Below are positions 36,104-45,680 of a stretch of 64,000 nucleotides of DNA, piece after piece; the first letter of the stretch is position 1; the number at the start of each line of letters is the position of its first letter. The notes beneath the pieces are model-generated. The model saw only the letters and a list, made by a program, of their open reading frames with translations. It was not told the DNA's origin and made no database searches. The DNA lies in contig NC_044551.1 in the NCBI RefSeq assembly GCF_007565055.1, forward strand, positions 93,960,089-94,024,088. Direction: 5' to 3'. The position numbers and the translations under genes were made by a program. Source of the DNA: Rhinopithecus roxellana (Eukaryota > Chordata > Mammalia > Primates > Cercopithecidae).

Positions 36104-36552
36104 TTTTTTTTTCAATTTAGAAGTATGTTTTTATTCATTTATTTATTTTTATTATACTTTATGTTCTAGGGTACATGTGCAAAACATGCAGGTTTGTTAC
36201 ATATGTATATATGTTCCAAGTTGGTGTGCTGTACACATTAACTCGTCATTTACATTGGATATATCTCCTAATGCTATCCCTCCTCCCTCACCCCACCCCA
36301 CAACAGGCCCCGGTATGTGATGTTCCCCTTCCTGGGTCCAAGTGATCTCATTGTTCAGTTCCCACCTATGAGTGAGAACATGCAGTGTTTCGTTTTCCTT
36401 TCTTGTGATAGTTTGCTGAGAATGATGGTTTCCAGCTGCATCCATGTCCCTACAAAGGACACGAACTCATCCTTTTTTATGGCTGCATAGTATTCCATGG
36501 TGTATATGTGCCACATTTTCTTAATCTAGTTCATCATTGATGGACATTTGGG

Positions 36553-36855
36553 TTAATTCCAAGTCTTTGCTATTGTGAATAGTGCCGCAATAAACATACG
36601 TGTGCATGTGTCTTTATAGCCACATGATTTATAATCCTTTGGGTATATACCCAGTAATGGGATGGCTTGGTCAAATGGTATTTCTAGTTCTAGATCCTTG
36701 AGGAATCGCCACACTGTCTTCCACAATGATTGAACTAGTTTACAGTCCCACCAACAGTGTAAAAGTGTTCCTATTTCCCCACATCCTCTCCAGCACCTGT
36801 TGTTTCCTGACTTTTTAGTGATTGCCATTCTAACTGGTGTGAGATGGTATCTCAT
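36553..36855 (-). pseudogene. L1PA ORF2 C-terminal relic
   Basis: This 100-codon open stretch is the C-terminal region of L1 ORF2p, which in intact elements encodes endonuclease and reverse transcriptase. Here only the region after the reverse transcriptase is left. It contains the conserved Cys-rich motif CWRGCGEIGTLLHCWWDC (C-x3-C-x7-H-x4-C). Upstream the frame is cut by the Alu that begins six bases away, so the Met at 36855 is internal and not a real start. Downstream it ends at a premature stop right after KTWN, where the family normally reads on through a Gln. Non-functional. Confidence 0.85.
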
Positions 36856-36858
36856 TGT

Positions 36859-36860
<2 letters not shown>

Positions 36861-36900
<40 letters not shown>

Positions 36901-37172
36901 AGACAGAGTCTTGCTCTGTCGCCCAGGCTGGAGTGCAGTGGCCGAATCTCAGCTCACTGCAAGCTCCGCCTCCCGGGTTTACGCCATTCTCCTGCCTCAG
37001 CCTCCCGACTAGCTGGGACTACAGGCGCCCGCCACCTCGCCCAGCTAGTTTTTTGTATTTTTTAGTAGAGACGGGGTTTCACCATGTTAGCCAGGATGGT
37101 CTCGATCTCCTGACCTCGTGATCTGCCCGTCTCGGCCTCCCAAAGTGCTGGGATTACAGGCTTGAGCCACCG
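36861..37172 (-). mobile_element. AluYR-type (Old World monkey) Alu, antisense
   Basis: Starts with T39 and runs to 'cttgagccaccg'. Compared with standard AluY (in this orientation) it shows gtggccgaatctcagctc for gtggcgcgatctcggctc, gggtttacgcc for gggttcacgcc, cacctcgcccagctag for caccacgcccggctaa, cccgtctcggcc for cccgcctcggcc, and aggcttgagcc for aggcgtgagcc. I recall this combination from the macaque/baboon AluYRa group. About nine nt of the Alu 5' end are missing. It sits in L1PA at TTTT/GATTTGC, and the L1 reads straight on with no target duplication. Confidence 0.88.
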
Positions 37173-37323
37173 GATTTGCATTTCTCTGATGGCAAGTGAT
37201 GATGAGCATTTTTTCATGTGTCTGTTGGTTGCATAAATGTCTTCTTTTGCGAAGTGTCTGTTCATATCCTTTGCCCACTTTTTGATGGGGTTGTTTTTTC
37301 TTGTAAATTTGTTTGAGTTCTTG

Positions 37324-37338
37324 TTAATCTGACGTTCT
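37324..37338 (+). repeat. L1PA target-site duplication, right copy
   Basis: ttaatctgacgttct; pairs with 36089-36103. Confidence 0.65.
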
Positions 37339-38289
37339 AATTTAATAAGAATCCTGCATGTTATTTGCTAAGTCTCACAAACCTATTAATGGTAGAGACA
37401 CTACGGAAGCCACTTAGATATTCATTGATGGAATATTTTAATACAGTAAACACATATATAGAACGTAAAACATGTCAGACACCATTCCAATCACTTTGCA
37501 CATTTCTCTGGTAAATTTCTTGCACCTTGAATCCTATTTTGGTGCGTGCTTCACAGAAGATCCGAACTAACACAGAAAATCTCTTTGTCCAGCTGGTCTA
37601 GAATGCTGCTTGTAATGTTACTTATCCTTCTTATACTATGAATTGATTACAGCTCTATAACCATACCTTGAAAACTTTGGACAATACTGGAAGTTAGTAG
37701 TGTGTGTTATCCTTTTCCCCTCTTCTAATGATTTCTCCACCTGGGAAATAAACTGCAATTAGCAAAGTATATTTCCACCTGACTTGGATATTATACTAGT
37801 GATTTTTGTCTTACGTAACATATGCCTCGATATTTATTGTCATGAGATTTTATGCGTTTTATTGATCATCCCAAGTGTAAAATAAAAGACTGTGGCAGAA
37901 CACCTGGTGAAGTATAACAGCAATCATGCTTCCTTAACTCTCTGCTGGGGTATCCATAAACTTCAAACACTAGGGGGCAGTAAGGCAGTGTTATTCATTT
38001 CTACAGACTTGAAACAACTCGGGAAGAGGTTTCATAAGCAGGTGGTCAAGAGAGCTATTTTGATGAGGCTTAATTTAGCTATTATTTGAAGCTATTTCAT
38101 GTTGAAAACTACAAAAAAATTTTTTACAAGCACCCTTCTAAATGGTTCTATCATTTGGAATTCTGTAATTTCATTTGTTAATAAAAAATAATGTATTGAT
38201 TACTTTGAAGGCGTTGAGGAGGAATTTTTCTTTAATTTTCAAAGAAAAAAGTACTTATTTTCAAAAAATCATCTTTTAAAAGTCATCCA
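37339..38289. other. Unique DNA holding a CTCF-like site
   Basis: No repeat or gene recognised apart from the motif listed separately. A 65-codon frame at 37892-38089 has no known domain. Confidence 0.5.
37966..37984 (+). promoter_or_regulatory. Candidate CTCF binding motif
   Basis: aacactagggggcagtaag contains CACTAGGGGGCAG, which fits the CTCF core (CCASYAGRKGGCRS) at all but the first position. It lies in unique, not repeat-derived, sequence. If bound, its orientation (forward) would matter for loop anchoring. Motif match only; occupancy cannot be seen from sequence. Confidence 0.55.
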
Positions 38290-38516
38290 GAGTTATTGCA
38301 ATAACACAGCATTCTGGAAAAGCAAACTAATTGGTACAGAGAACAGATTTGGCATCCAGAGGATGAAAGTGGAAGAAAAGGAACTTTGGAGATAATGAAA
38401 CGTCTGTATTCTAATTGCGGTGGTGAGTATACAACTATGGTTTTGTCTAAACCTACAGAATGTACACTAGAAAGGGTAAATTTACTGTATACATGTAAAA
38501 AATAAATTAATAGATG
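38290..38516 (+). mobile_element. L1ME 3'-end fragment, sense
   Basis: 'cagcattctggaaaagcaaact', 'ttctaattgcggtggtgagtatacaac', 'tttgtctaaacctacagaatgtacactagaaagggtaaa' and the A-rich 'tgtaaaaaataaatt' end follow the 3' UTR of old L1ME/L1M elements. Confidence 0.6.
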
Positions 38517-38599
38517 CATATATGTTGTTTGTTGCCCAACAATTATATATTTTGATATTTATTGAAATGTCATTTCTAGATCATTGAAGAATTTACCAG

Positions 38600-39480
38600 C
38601 AATTAAAGCACAGTTAGCCTTGTATATATCAAAAAAGGGAATTTCATATCCAAGAAAGAAGATATAATAGTGCAATATAAAAAGTCTTCGAAATAATTAA
38701 ATCATTATTTGTATAAGATGAGTTTATTTATAAAATAAAAGAAAAAAAACTTGAAAATAATTATATGAAAATCCTGGAAATGACAGTATAATATTTAAAG
38801 TAAGAAATAGCTTTTCCTAACTGATTGTTCCTGGAAATGACAGTATAATATTTAAAGTAAGAAATAGCTTTTCCTAACTGATCGTTGTGTGTTGAAATAT
38901 TACTGCTAAGTTACTAAAGATTTTTTAAAAATGAATCCCATTTTCTAGCCAAAACAAAATATAACAATTACTGAACAAAAACAAAAATCAGCTTGGTAAG
39001 CTTGTGAACTTGGTCAGAGTTCATTGCAAATCTAATTCATAGGGATTACACCACGAGAGAGACAAGTGCAATTACCATGGATATTTTTGCTGAAAGTATG
39101 AAGCATCTGAGAGAATCCACAGCTATGACATACACAAAACAACAGCCTAGGATATTTCATGCCTCAAAAATAAGATGAAATAATATGAAACACATTGAAA
39201 TAGTTTTAAATATTATTTGTATAAGAAAATATTATTAAAAGGAAAGAAACTGAAAAACAGTCAAACAGTAATCCCTGAATGTGAGAATTTAATATTTGAA
39301 ATAAATATATTATATGAATCAACTAATAAACACTGTTAAATAGACACTCAGTGAATTGGAAAACTGATGTGAAGAAATCACACAATAAAACACCGAAGTA
39401 TAAAAAGAAAAAAATTAGAGATATTAAGTAAGTTGTAAGAGATATGAAAAGATAAAAAGATTCCAAAATTAATAATTCAG
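38600..39480 (+). mobile_element. HAL1/old L1 ORF1-region relic, sense (tentative)
   Basis: A-rich top strand. 'cctggaaatgacagtataatatttaaagtaagaaatag' (from 38773) and 'ccctgaatgtgagaatttaatatttgaaataaata' (39273 on) both resemble the same old L1/HAL1 ORF1 segment, so the region is probably two overlapping or repeated relics. All frames are broken. The family call is uncertain. Confidence 0.4.
38772..38885. repeat. 57-bp direct tandem duplication
   Basis: The 57-bp unit beginning tcctggaaatgacagtataa occupies 38772-38828 and 38829-38885 with a single difference (gattgt / gatcgt). No spacer. The high identity in an old repeat background marks it as a recent duplication. Confidence 0.97.
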
Positions 39481-40029
39481 AATGTTGGTGTGTGCTGCTC
39501 ACTGGGGCTGTTAGCAACTATTCCAGTTCTCTTGCTTCCAGGATGCTGGTAACACTTGCTTATATTGTCTTGCTTTGGCTCATTACTTGAGAAACATTTT
39601 GTACTTCTATTTGTAGCTATGACAGAATACTTTGGATCAGAACAATTTCCAAAGGAGAACAAGAAGCAAAGCTGGGTGGGTGTGGAAGCTGTGTAAAATT
39701 TTAAGTTATCTAGGGCTTGAGGAGCTATAACCTTGGAGGGCATAGAGCTTGAGCCTCAAATTTAGCTCTGATTTGCTTCTTAAATCATTTATGGATCCCT
39801 TGCAGTAACTGAAAGACCGAGAACCTGAGCATAGTTCTTGAGAGTATCATGTATTTGGGAAGAAAAATCTGTAAGGTCAGGGCAAGCAAATAAAGGATGT
39901 ACCTGGTAAACATGCCAGGTTTTTAGTTGGAAATTGTGTAGGTTTACCTCATAAAGGAAGAAATACCAAAGGTAGAACACCTTTGCAAAAATTAAATTCC
40001 AGATACCAATCAGCTCAATCTCTGATCAA
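39481..40029. other. Unassigned, less AT-rich segment
   Basis: About 39490-40000 differs in composition from the A-rich relic before and the L1 after. An 88-codon antisense frame (39477-39743) has no domain I recognise. It may be an unidentified old repeat or unique DNA. Confidence 0.35.
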
Positions 40030-40145
40030 AACCACAGGAAAAAAAACAAATGTTCCAATTAGAAAATGGAAAAAAAGATATAAACATATTTTACAAAACA
40101 GGCTATGCAGATGGAAAATAAGCACATGATGTCAGAAGGAAAAAT
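40030..40145 (+). mobile_element. Short sense L1 ORF2 fragment
   Basis: 'tctgatcaaaacca', 'ccaattagaaaatggaaaaaaagatataaacatattttac' and 'caggctatgcagatggaaaataagcacatgatg' follow L1 ORF2 C-terminal DNA (aaaatgggcaaaaga...gaagatatacagatggcaaataagcacatg). It is short and truncated at both ends. Confidence 0.6.
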
Positions 40146-40194
40146 AATAACCTCTCTTTATAGAAAGGTAATTTCTATAAGTTAATATGTCTTT

Positions 40195-41112
40195 AATATT
40201 TTTAAATTAAATGTTTTATTTTGAGATATAGATTTACATTTTACTGTAAGAAATAAAACAGAGACATTCTATACCCATTTTACTCAGTTTCCCCAGAAGT
40301 AACATCTTTTGAACCTAGAGGACAATATCACAAACAAAATATTTACATCACAAGTATTTCTTATTAGCCCTGAAATAACCATAAATATGTCCCTCTTGTT
40401 CCTACCTACGACTTAGCCTGACAACAACTTAATCTGTTTTTTATTTCCATAATTTGTTATTCAAGAATATGACATAAATGGAATCATACAGTAGGTACAT
40501 TTTGGTATTGGCTTCTTTCACCATAATTCATTGGAGATACATGCAGGTTGGTTGCATTTATCAGTAGTTTGTTCATTTGTATTGCTTAGTTTATTACTCC
40601 ATGTTATGGATGTTCCACTATTTGTAACACGTTGAAAGATATCTAGGTTATTTTCAATATTTGGCTATTATGGATAAAGCTACTATAAATATTCAGATAC
40701 AGAATTTTGTGTGAATGTAAGTTTTAATTTCTCTGGATAGAGTGCTGAAAATTTACCCATTTAATTGCTTGGTCACATGGTCATTAGATGTTGAGTTAGT
40801 TAAGAAACTGCAAAACTATTTTCTACATGGAGCTGTACCATTTCATATTCCCACAAGAAATGTAGGAATAATCCAATTGTACACATCTTTGCAGATATTT
40901 GTTGTAATAAATTTTGTATTATAGTCAAACAAATATGTATGTGGTGTATCAAATTGTGATTTTAATTAGTATTTCTCTAATCTCTAATGACACTGGGTAC
41001 TTTTGCATGTGGTTATTTGCCATATGCATATCCTGTTTGGTAAAATATGTTTATAACTGTGTCCATTTTCTAATTGGACCGTTTGGTTTTTTCCTGTTGA
41101 GTTTTGAGAGGA
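40195..41112 (-). mobile_element. L1ME 3' end, antisense
   Basis: Reverse complement of an old L1 3' region: 'gacataaatggaatcatacagtaggtac', 'ggcttctttcaccataattcattggagatacatgcagg', 'ttggctattatggataaagctactataaatattc', 'gtaccatttcatattcccacaag', 'ttagtatttctctaatctctaatgacac' and 'ttatttgccatatgcatatcc'. Frames are broken. Confidence 0.8.
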
Positions 41113-41322
41113 AAAGATAGCAGATATATATGTAAAGATGAAACACTATATATATATATAGCTATAACTACCATACCAAAAGGAGAGATGAGAAAGACGA
41201 TTTGAGATGGAAAATGTTTTGAAAGACAATATTGATTATTTTTCCAAAATTGGAAATATAATCAGAATACGCTTACAGGAAACACTATGTAACACATGCA
41301 GGATGGATACAAACACAACCAT

Positions 41323-41333
41323 CATACATATAT
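41323..41333 (+). repeat. U6-L1 chimera target duplication, left copy
   Basis: catacatatat; matches catatatatat at 44313-44323 with one difference. Because both are TA-rich, the match is weaker evidence than its length suggests. Confidence 0.55.
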
Positions 41334-44202
41334 TTTTATTTATAACTGACTAATAATAATTGCATGTATTTTGCTGGCACAGTGTGGTGTTTCAGTACAT
41401 GTACACAATGTACAATGATCAAATTATGGTAATTAGCATATCCATCAGCTCAAAGATTTATCATTTATTTGTGGTAATAATATTCAAAATAATCTCTTCT
41501 AGTGATTTTGGAATATACAATATATCATCATTAACTATAGTTATCCCACTGTGCAATGTAATACACAGCTTGTTCTTCCTATCTAACTGTAACTTGGTAC
41601 CCATTGAGTAATCTCTCCCCATTCTTCATCCTCCCTACTCTCCCAAGTCTCTGATAACCACTATTCTACTCTAGTTTTACAAAATAAACTTTTTAGATTT
41701 CACATATGAGTGAGGTAATGCGGTATTTGTCCTTCTGTGCTTGGCTTATTTCACTTAACATAATGTCCTCCAGACTAATTAAACTGTTGAAAATGACAAG
41801 ATTTCATTCTTTTTTACAGCTCGACAGTATTTCATTGTGCAAATATACCACATTTTCTGTATTCATTCATCTATTCATGGACACTTAGGTTAATTCCATA
41901 TCTTGGGTGTTTTGAATAGTGTTGCAATAACATGAGAGTGTACATAGCTCTTTGAAAACTGTTATCAGTTCCTTTGGATATATACCCAGTAGTGGGATAT
42001 ATACCCAGTATATACCCCGTAGTGGGATTACTGGATGTTATGGTAGTAATATTTTTACTTTTTGGAAAACATCTATACTGTGTTTCATAATGGCTGTACA
42101 AGTTTGCATTCCCACCAGTAGTGGGTAGGTTTCCTTTAATTCATATCTCCACCAGCATTTGTTACCATGTTTCTTTTTGATAATAGCCTTTCTACCTGGG
42201 ATGAGATGATATTTCACTGAGGTTTTGATTTGTATTTTCCTAATGATTACTGATACTAAGCATTTTTTTCATATACCTCTTGGCCAGTTGTATGTCTTCT
42301 TCTGAGAAATGTCTATTCAGATCATTTACCCATTTTTAAATTAGATTATATTTTTTATATTGAATTGTTTGAGTTCCTTACGTATTCTGAATATTAACCT
42401 CTTGTCAGATGTGTAGTTTGCACATTTTTTTTTTATTCTATAGGTTGTCTCTTCACTCTGTCGCTTGGTTCCTTTGCTGTGCAGAAATATTTTTGTTTAA
42501 TGTATTTTCATTCATCTGTTTTTTATTTTGTTGCCTGTGCTTTTGAGTTCTTATTAAAAAATTTTTTGCCAAGACCAATGCCTTGAAGCCTTTCCTCTAG
42601 GTTTTCTTCTGGTAGTTTTATAGTTCAGGATCTTACATTTAGGAATTTAATCAATTCTAAGTTAGTTTTTGTCACTGGTGAGAGATAAGGGTCTAGTTTC
42701 ATTCTCTGTTATGTGGATATCCAGTTTCCCCCAGAACCACTTATTGGAAATACTAACCTTTCCTTATGCGTGTTCTTGGTGCCTTTTTTGAAATGCTGTT
42801 GTCTGTGAATGTGGGGATTTATTTCTGGATTCTCTATTCTGTTCCATTGGTTTATGTGTCTGTTTTTATGCCAATACCATGATGTTTTAGTTGAAATAGT
42901 TTTGTAGTATATTTTGAAGTCAAGTAGTTTGATGCCCCAACTTTGTGCTTTTTGACCAGGATGGCTTTGGTTATTTGTGGGACTTTTGTTGTTCCATACA
43001 AATGTTAAGATTTTTTTTTCTGTATATATAAAATTAGCTTTGGTAATTTGATAGGGTTTGCATTGAATCTGTAGGTAACTTTGGATCATACGGTCATTTT
43101 AACAATATTAATTCTCCCAATACATAAACATGAAATATGTTAATATTTATTTGTGTTTTCTTCAATTTGTTTTATTGTTTTATATTTTTCATCGTAGAGA
43201 TGTTCTCATTGGTTAAATTATTCCAGGATATTTTGTATTTTTTAGCTATTATAAATGGGGTTGCTTTCTTGATTTCTTATTCAGGTTGTTCGTATTGGCA
43301 TACAAAAATGCTAATGATTTCCATATGTTGATTTTGTATCCCACGAGTTTATTGATTTTATTTATTAATTCTAACACTTTTTTGATGGTGTCATTAGGCT
43401 TTTCTGTATATACAGTTAGGCTCTCTGCATCTAGAGACAATTTTACCTCCCCCTTTCCAATATAAGTATCCTTTACTTATTTCTCTTACTTAATTTCTAT
43501 AGCTAGGACTTCCAGCAGTATGTGAAATAGTAGCAGTGGACATCGTTGTCATGTTTCAGAATTTAGAAGAAAAGCTTTCAGCTGTTTCCCATTCAGTATG
43601 ATGTTAAATGGGTTTGCCATATATGGCTGTTGTTGTGTTGGGGTAAATTCCTTCTATATCTAATTTGTTGAAAAATTTTCTAATAAAAGGTTGTTAAATT
43701 TTATCAAACACTTTTCCTACATCTATTGAGATTACAATATTTTTTTCTTCATTCTGTTGATGAAATGCATCTCATTTATTGATTTGCATCTTTGGAATGC
43801 TGGAATAAGTCCTACTTGATTATGGGTAAATAATATTTTTGATGTGCTGTTTTATTTGCTTTGCTGTATGTTTTGGTGTCAGGGTAATGCACGTCTTGAA
43901 GAATGAGTTTCAAAGAATTTTCTCCCATTTCATTTTTTTGGAATAGTTTGAGAAGAATTGACATTGGTTCTTCTTTAAATGTTTGGTAGAATTCAGCAGT
44001 GAAGACATCAGGTCTTGGGCTTTTCTTTGATGGGAGATTTTTAAATTTTTAACTCAATTCTATTACGTGATATTGGTCTGTCCAGGTTTTCTATTTCTCT
44101 GTTATTCAATATTTGTAGGTTTTATGTGTCCAGGAATTTATTCATTTTTTCTAGGTATTCTGGTTTGTTGGTTTATAGTTGCTCATAATGTTTTCTAATA
44201 GC
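41334..44202 (-). mobile_element. L1MA-type L1, antisense, L1 part of a U6-L1 chimera
   Basis: Read right to left, it starts in mid ORF2 (a degraded NKPEYLEKMNKFLDT-like stretch near 44130-44175, about residue 425 of the family's 1275), covers the reverse transcriptase, C-terminus and 3' UTR, and ends at 41334. The length fits a simple 5' truncation. ORF2 is dead: around 43420 the conserved LSLFADD catalytic stretch reads LSLDAES, and stops are frequent. The ORF2 C-terminus survives as a 126-codon open piece at 42709-43089. A short local triplication of 'tatacccagtagtggga'-like words lies near 41978-42028. At its 5' end it is joined directly to U6. Confidence 0.85.
43249..43440 (-). pseudogene. 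L1 ORF2 reverse-transcriptase relic with lost catalytic motif
   Basis: A 63-codon open piece covering the palm region of the L1 reverse transcriptase. In working L1s the motif is FADD, two Asp residues that bind the catalytic metal ions. Here the aligned stretch reads SLDAESLTVY, so the FADD box is gone. It is part of the L1 half of the U6-L1 chimera and cannot encode a working enzyme. Confidence 0.75.
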
Positions 44203-44312
44203 AAAAATATGGAACTGTTTACAAATTTGTATGTTATCCTTGCATAGGGGCCACACTATTTGTCTCTGTATCAGTCTAATTTAATATATGTGCTGCTAAA
44301 GGAAGCAAGCAT
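44203..44312 (-). pseudogene. RNU6 pseudogene: U6 snRNA pseudogene fused to L1
   Basis: The reverse complement of this 110-bp segment is U6 snRNA from its 5' end to the terminal U tract. Visible U6 blocks (given as on the + strand) are aaaaatatggaac, atccttgc-ta-ggggcca, tctctgtatc and atatatgtgctgc, then the degraded 5' hairpin. U6 is 107 nt; here one base is lost and 'gaag' is repeated near the 5' end, giving 110. It lies in the same orientation as the L1 and directly abuts its truncated 5' end with no poly-A between, inside one pair of flanking repeats. It is a relic with no U6 promoter and is not expected to be transcribed. Confidence 0.9.
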
Positions 44313-44323
44313 CATATATATAT
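44313..44323 (+). repeat. U6-L1 chimera target duplication, right copy
   Basis: catatatatat, begins right after the U6 5' end; pairs with 41323-41333. Confidence 0.55.
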
Positions 44324-44780
44324 ATTTTAGAAGATAGAAACCTAAAAGAAATGGAAAACTCAAAAATTATCCAGGATAAAACTTATTCATCAACTTCAAA
44401 GATTAAAAATAAGATTGATTGCTGACTTCTCAAAAATGATTAAAGTCAGGAGAAAATACATTTAAAGAGATAAAAGAAAATATTGGCTAACCTGGAATTC
44501 TAAACCTTTTAAAAAAGTATTATAAAAATGAAGACAAATATCGTGTAAAATAATGGATTACATCCTTCATAAAAGGCAAAGACAGACTGAATATCTAGTT
44601 TATATTAAAAGATTAAAAAATGTGAGAAATGAATGAAATATGAAATCCTGTTCTGGATGCTTCACAAAAATAAATGTGAAAATCCAACAAGAAGCTATAG
44701 CAGTCATGAATTCATATGTATCTGCAGTCAGAATGCAAAAGATATAAAGCAAAATTCAACATATTTCAAGCCACAATAAT
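44324..44780 (+). mobile_element. Old L1/HAL1 relic, sense (tentative)
   Basis: 'aagattgattgctgacttctcaaaaatgattaaagtcagg' and 'ggctaacctggaattctaaacc' resemble the ORF1-downstream zone of old L1/HAL1 elements (gcagacttctcaacagaaa...aagccagaag...accaagaattctatacc). The A-rich stretch on the other side of the chimera (41113-41322) may be the same relic, split by the U6-L1 insertion. Confidence 0.4.
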
Positions 44781-45680
44781 AGTGCGTTATCTCATTTCTT
44801 TCAGAAAATTTTATAATAGTAAATGAAAAACAAATTAGATTACATGATATTTTGAATATTATGTTAAATCATTTGAATTATTGTAACTGTATTATTTGAA
44901 CACAGTTAAAATAAGCAATCTCCATTACATTTGCTAGAAGGGATTCCTTTGGCTACTATATCGCTCCTTCATGTATTTTTATTTTCTGAGGCAGAGAGAC
45001 ATATAAGTCTAAGAGGTTGGGAGAGAAGACTGAGCATGTTTCTTCACTTGTTAAGGATCTATCTGCATTCACCGATTCTACACTCCGCTCCATTTCCCTC
45101 CTTTATGCCATATTGGTTGAACGAAGCCCCCACAGTTAAAGCAGCATTGCCAGTGATTCTAACTGTGTAAGTCTGCCTAATTCAGAAGTCATATACTAAT
45201 AAGTCATTGCCAAGGACAACTAAGTCACATTTCTTATGGTCAATTTAACAATTGTAAACTAGTTTTTTGTCTCTACTTGCCTGTCTATAGTGATTAACTC
45301 TTAACTGGCTAAAATTATGGTAGAGGGAAAAAGAAGTGCTATTGTGTATGGGATCCTTATGATCCCTTTTCACATTTATAATTATATCATTCTACATAAT
45401 AATTTAAAATTCATTTGTAAACACACAAAACTCATGTGCTATAATAGAAGTATTAAAATTTCAATTAATTTATTTAGTATTAAATATGCCATTGGATCAA
45501 TGAATTTGAAAGTACCAATAAAATGTTTGCAAAACCATAGTAAAACAAAAATTTCATTGATGAGTAAATTAAAATCATTTTGAAAAAACTTCCACAAATT
45601 TTATGTGTTAAAGAAGGAATTATAGTAGAGATTATGCAATATTTAAAGCACAATAATAATAACTGCAGATTTAAAAGTAT
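44781..45680. other. Unique AT-rich DNA
   Basis: No repeat, RNA or exon recognised. Confidence 0.5.

Larger units (their letters stand above)
36104..37323 (-). mobile_element. Young 5'-truncated L1PA, antisense, hit by an Alu
   Basis: In L1 orientation (right to left) it begins within the last part of ORF2, continues through the Cys-rich C-terminus, the 3' UTR ('gggtacatgtgcaaaacatgcaggtttgttac' in reverse) and an A-rich tail. The tail is broken by non-L1 bases near 36113-36127. Divergence from the L1PA consensus is low, so it is catarrhine-age. It lies between a 13/15-matching 15-bp duplication. An Alu occupies 36861-37172. Confidence 0.9.
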
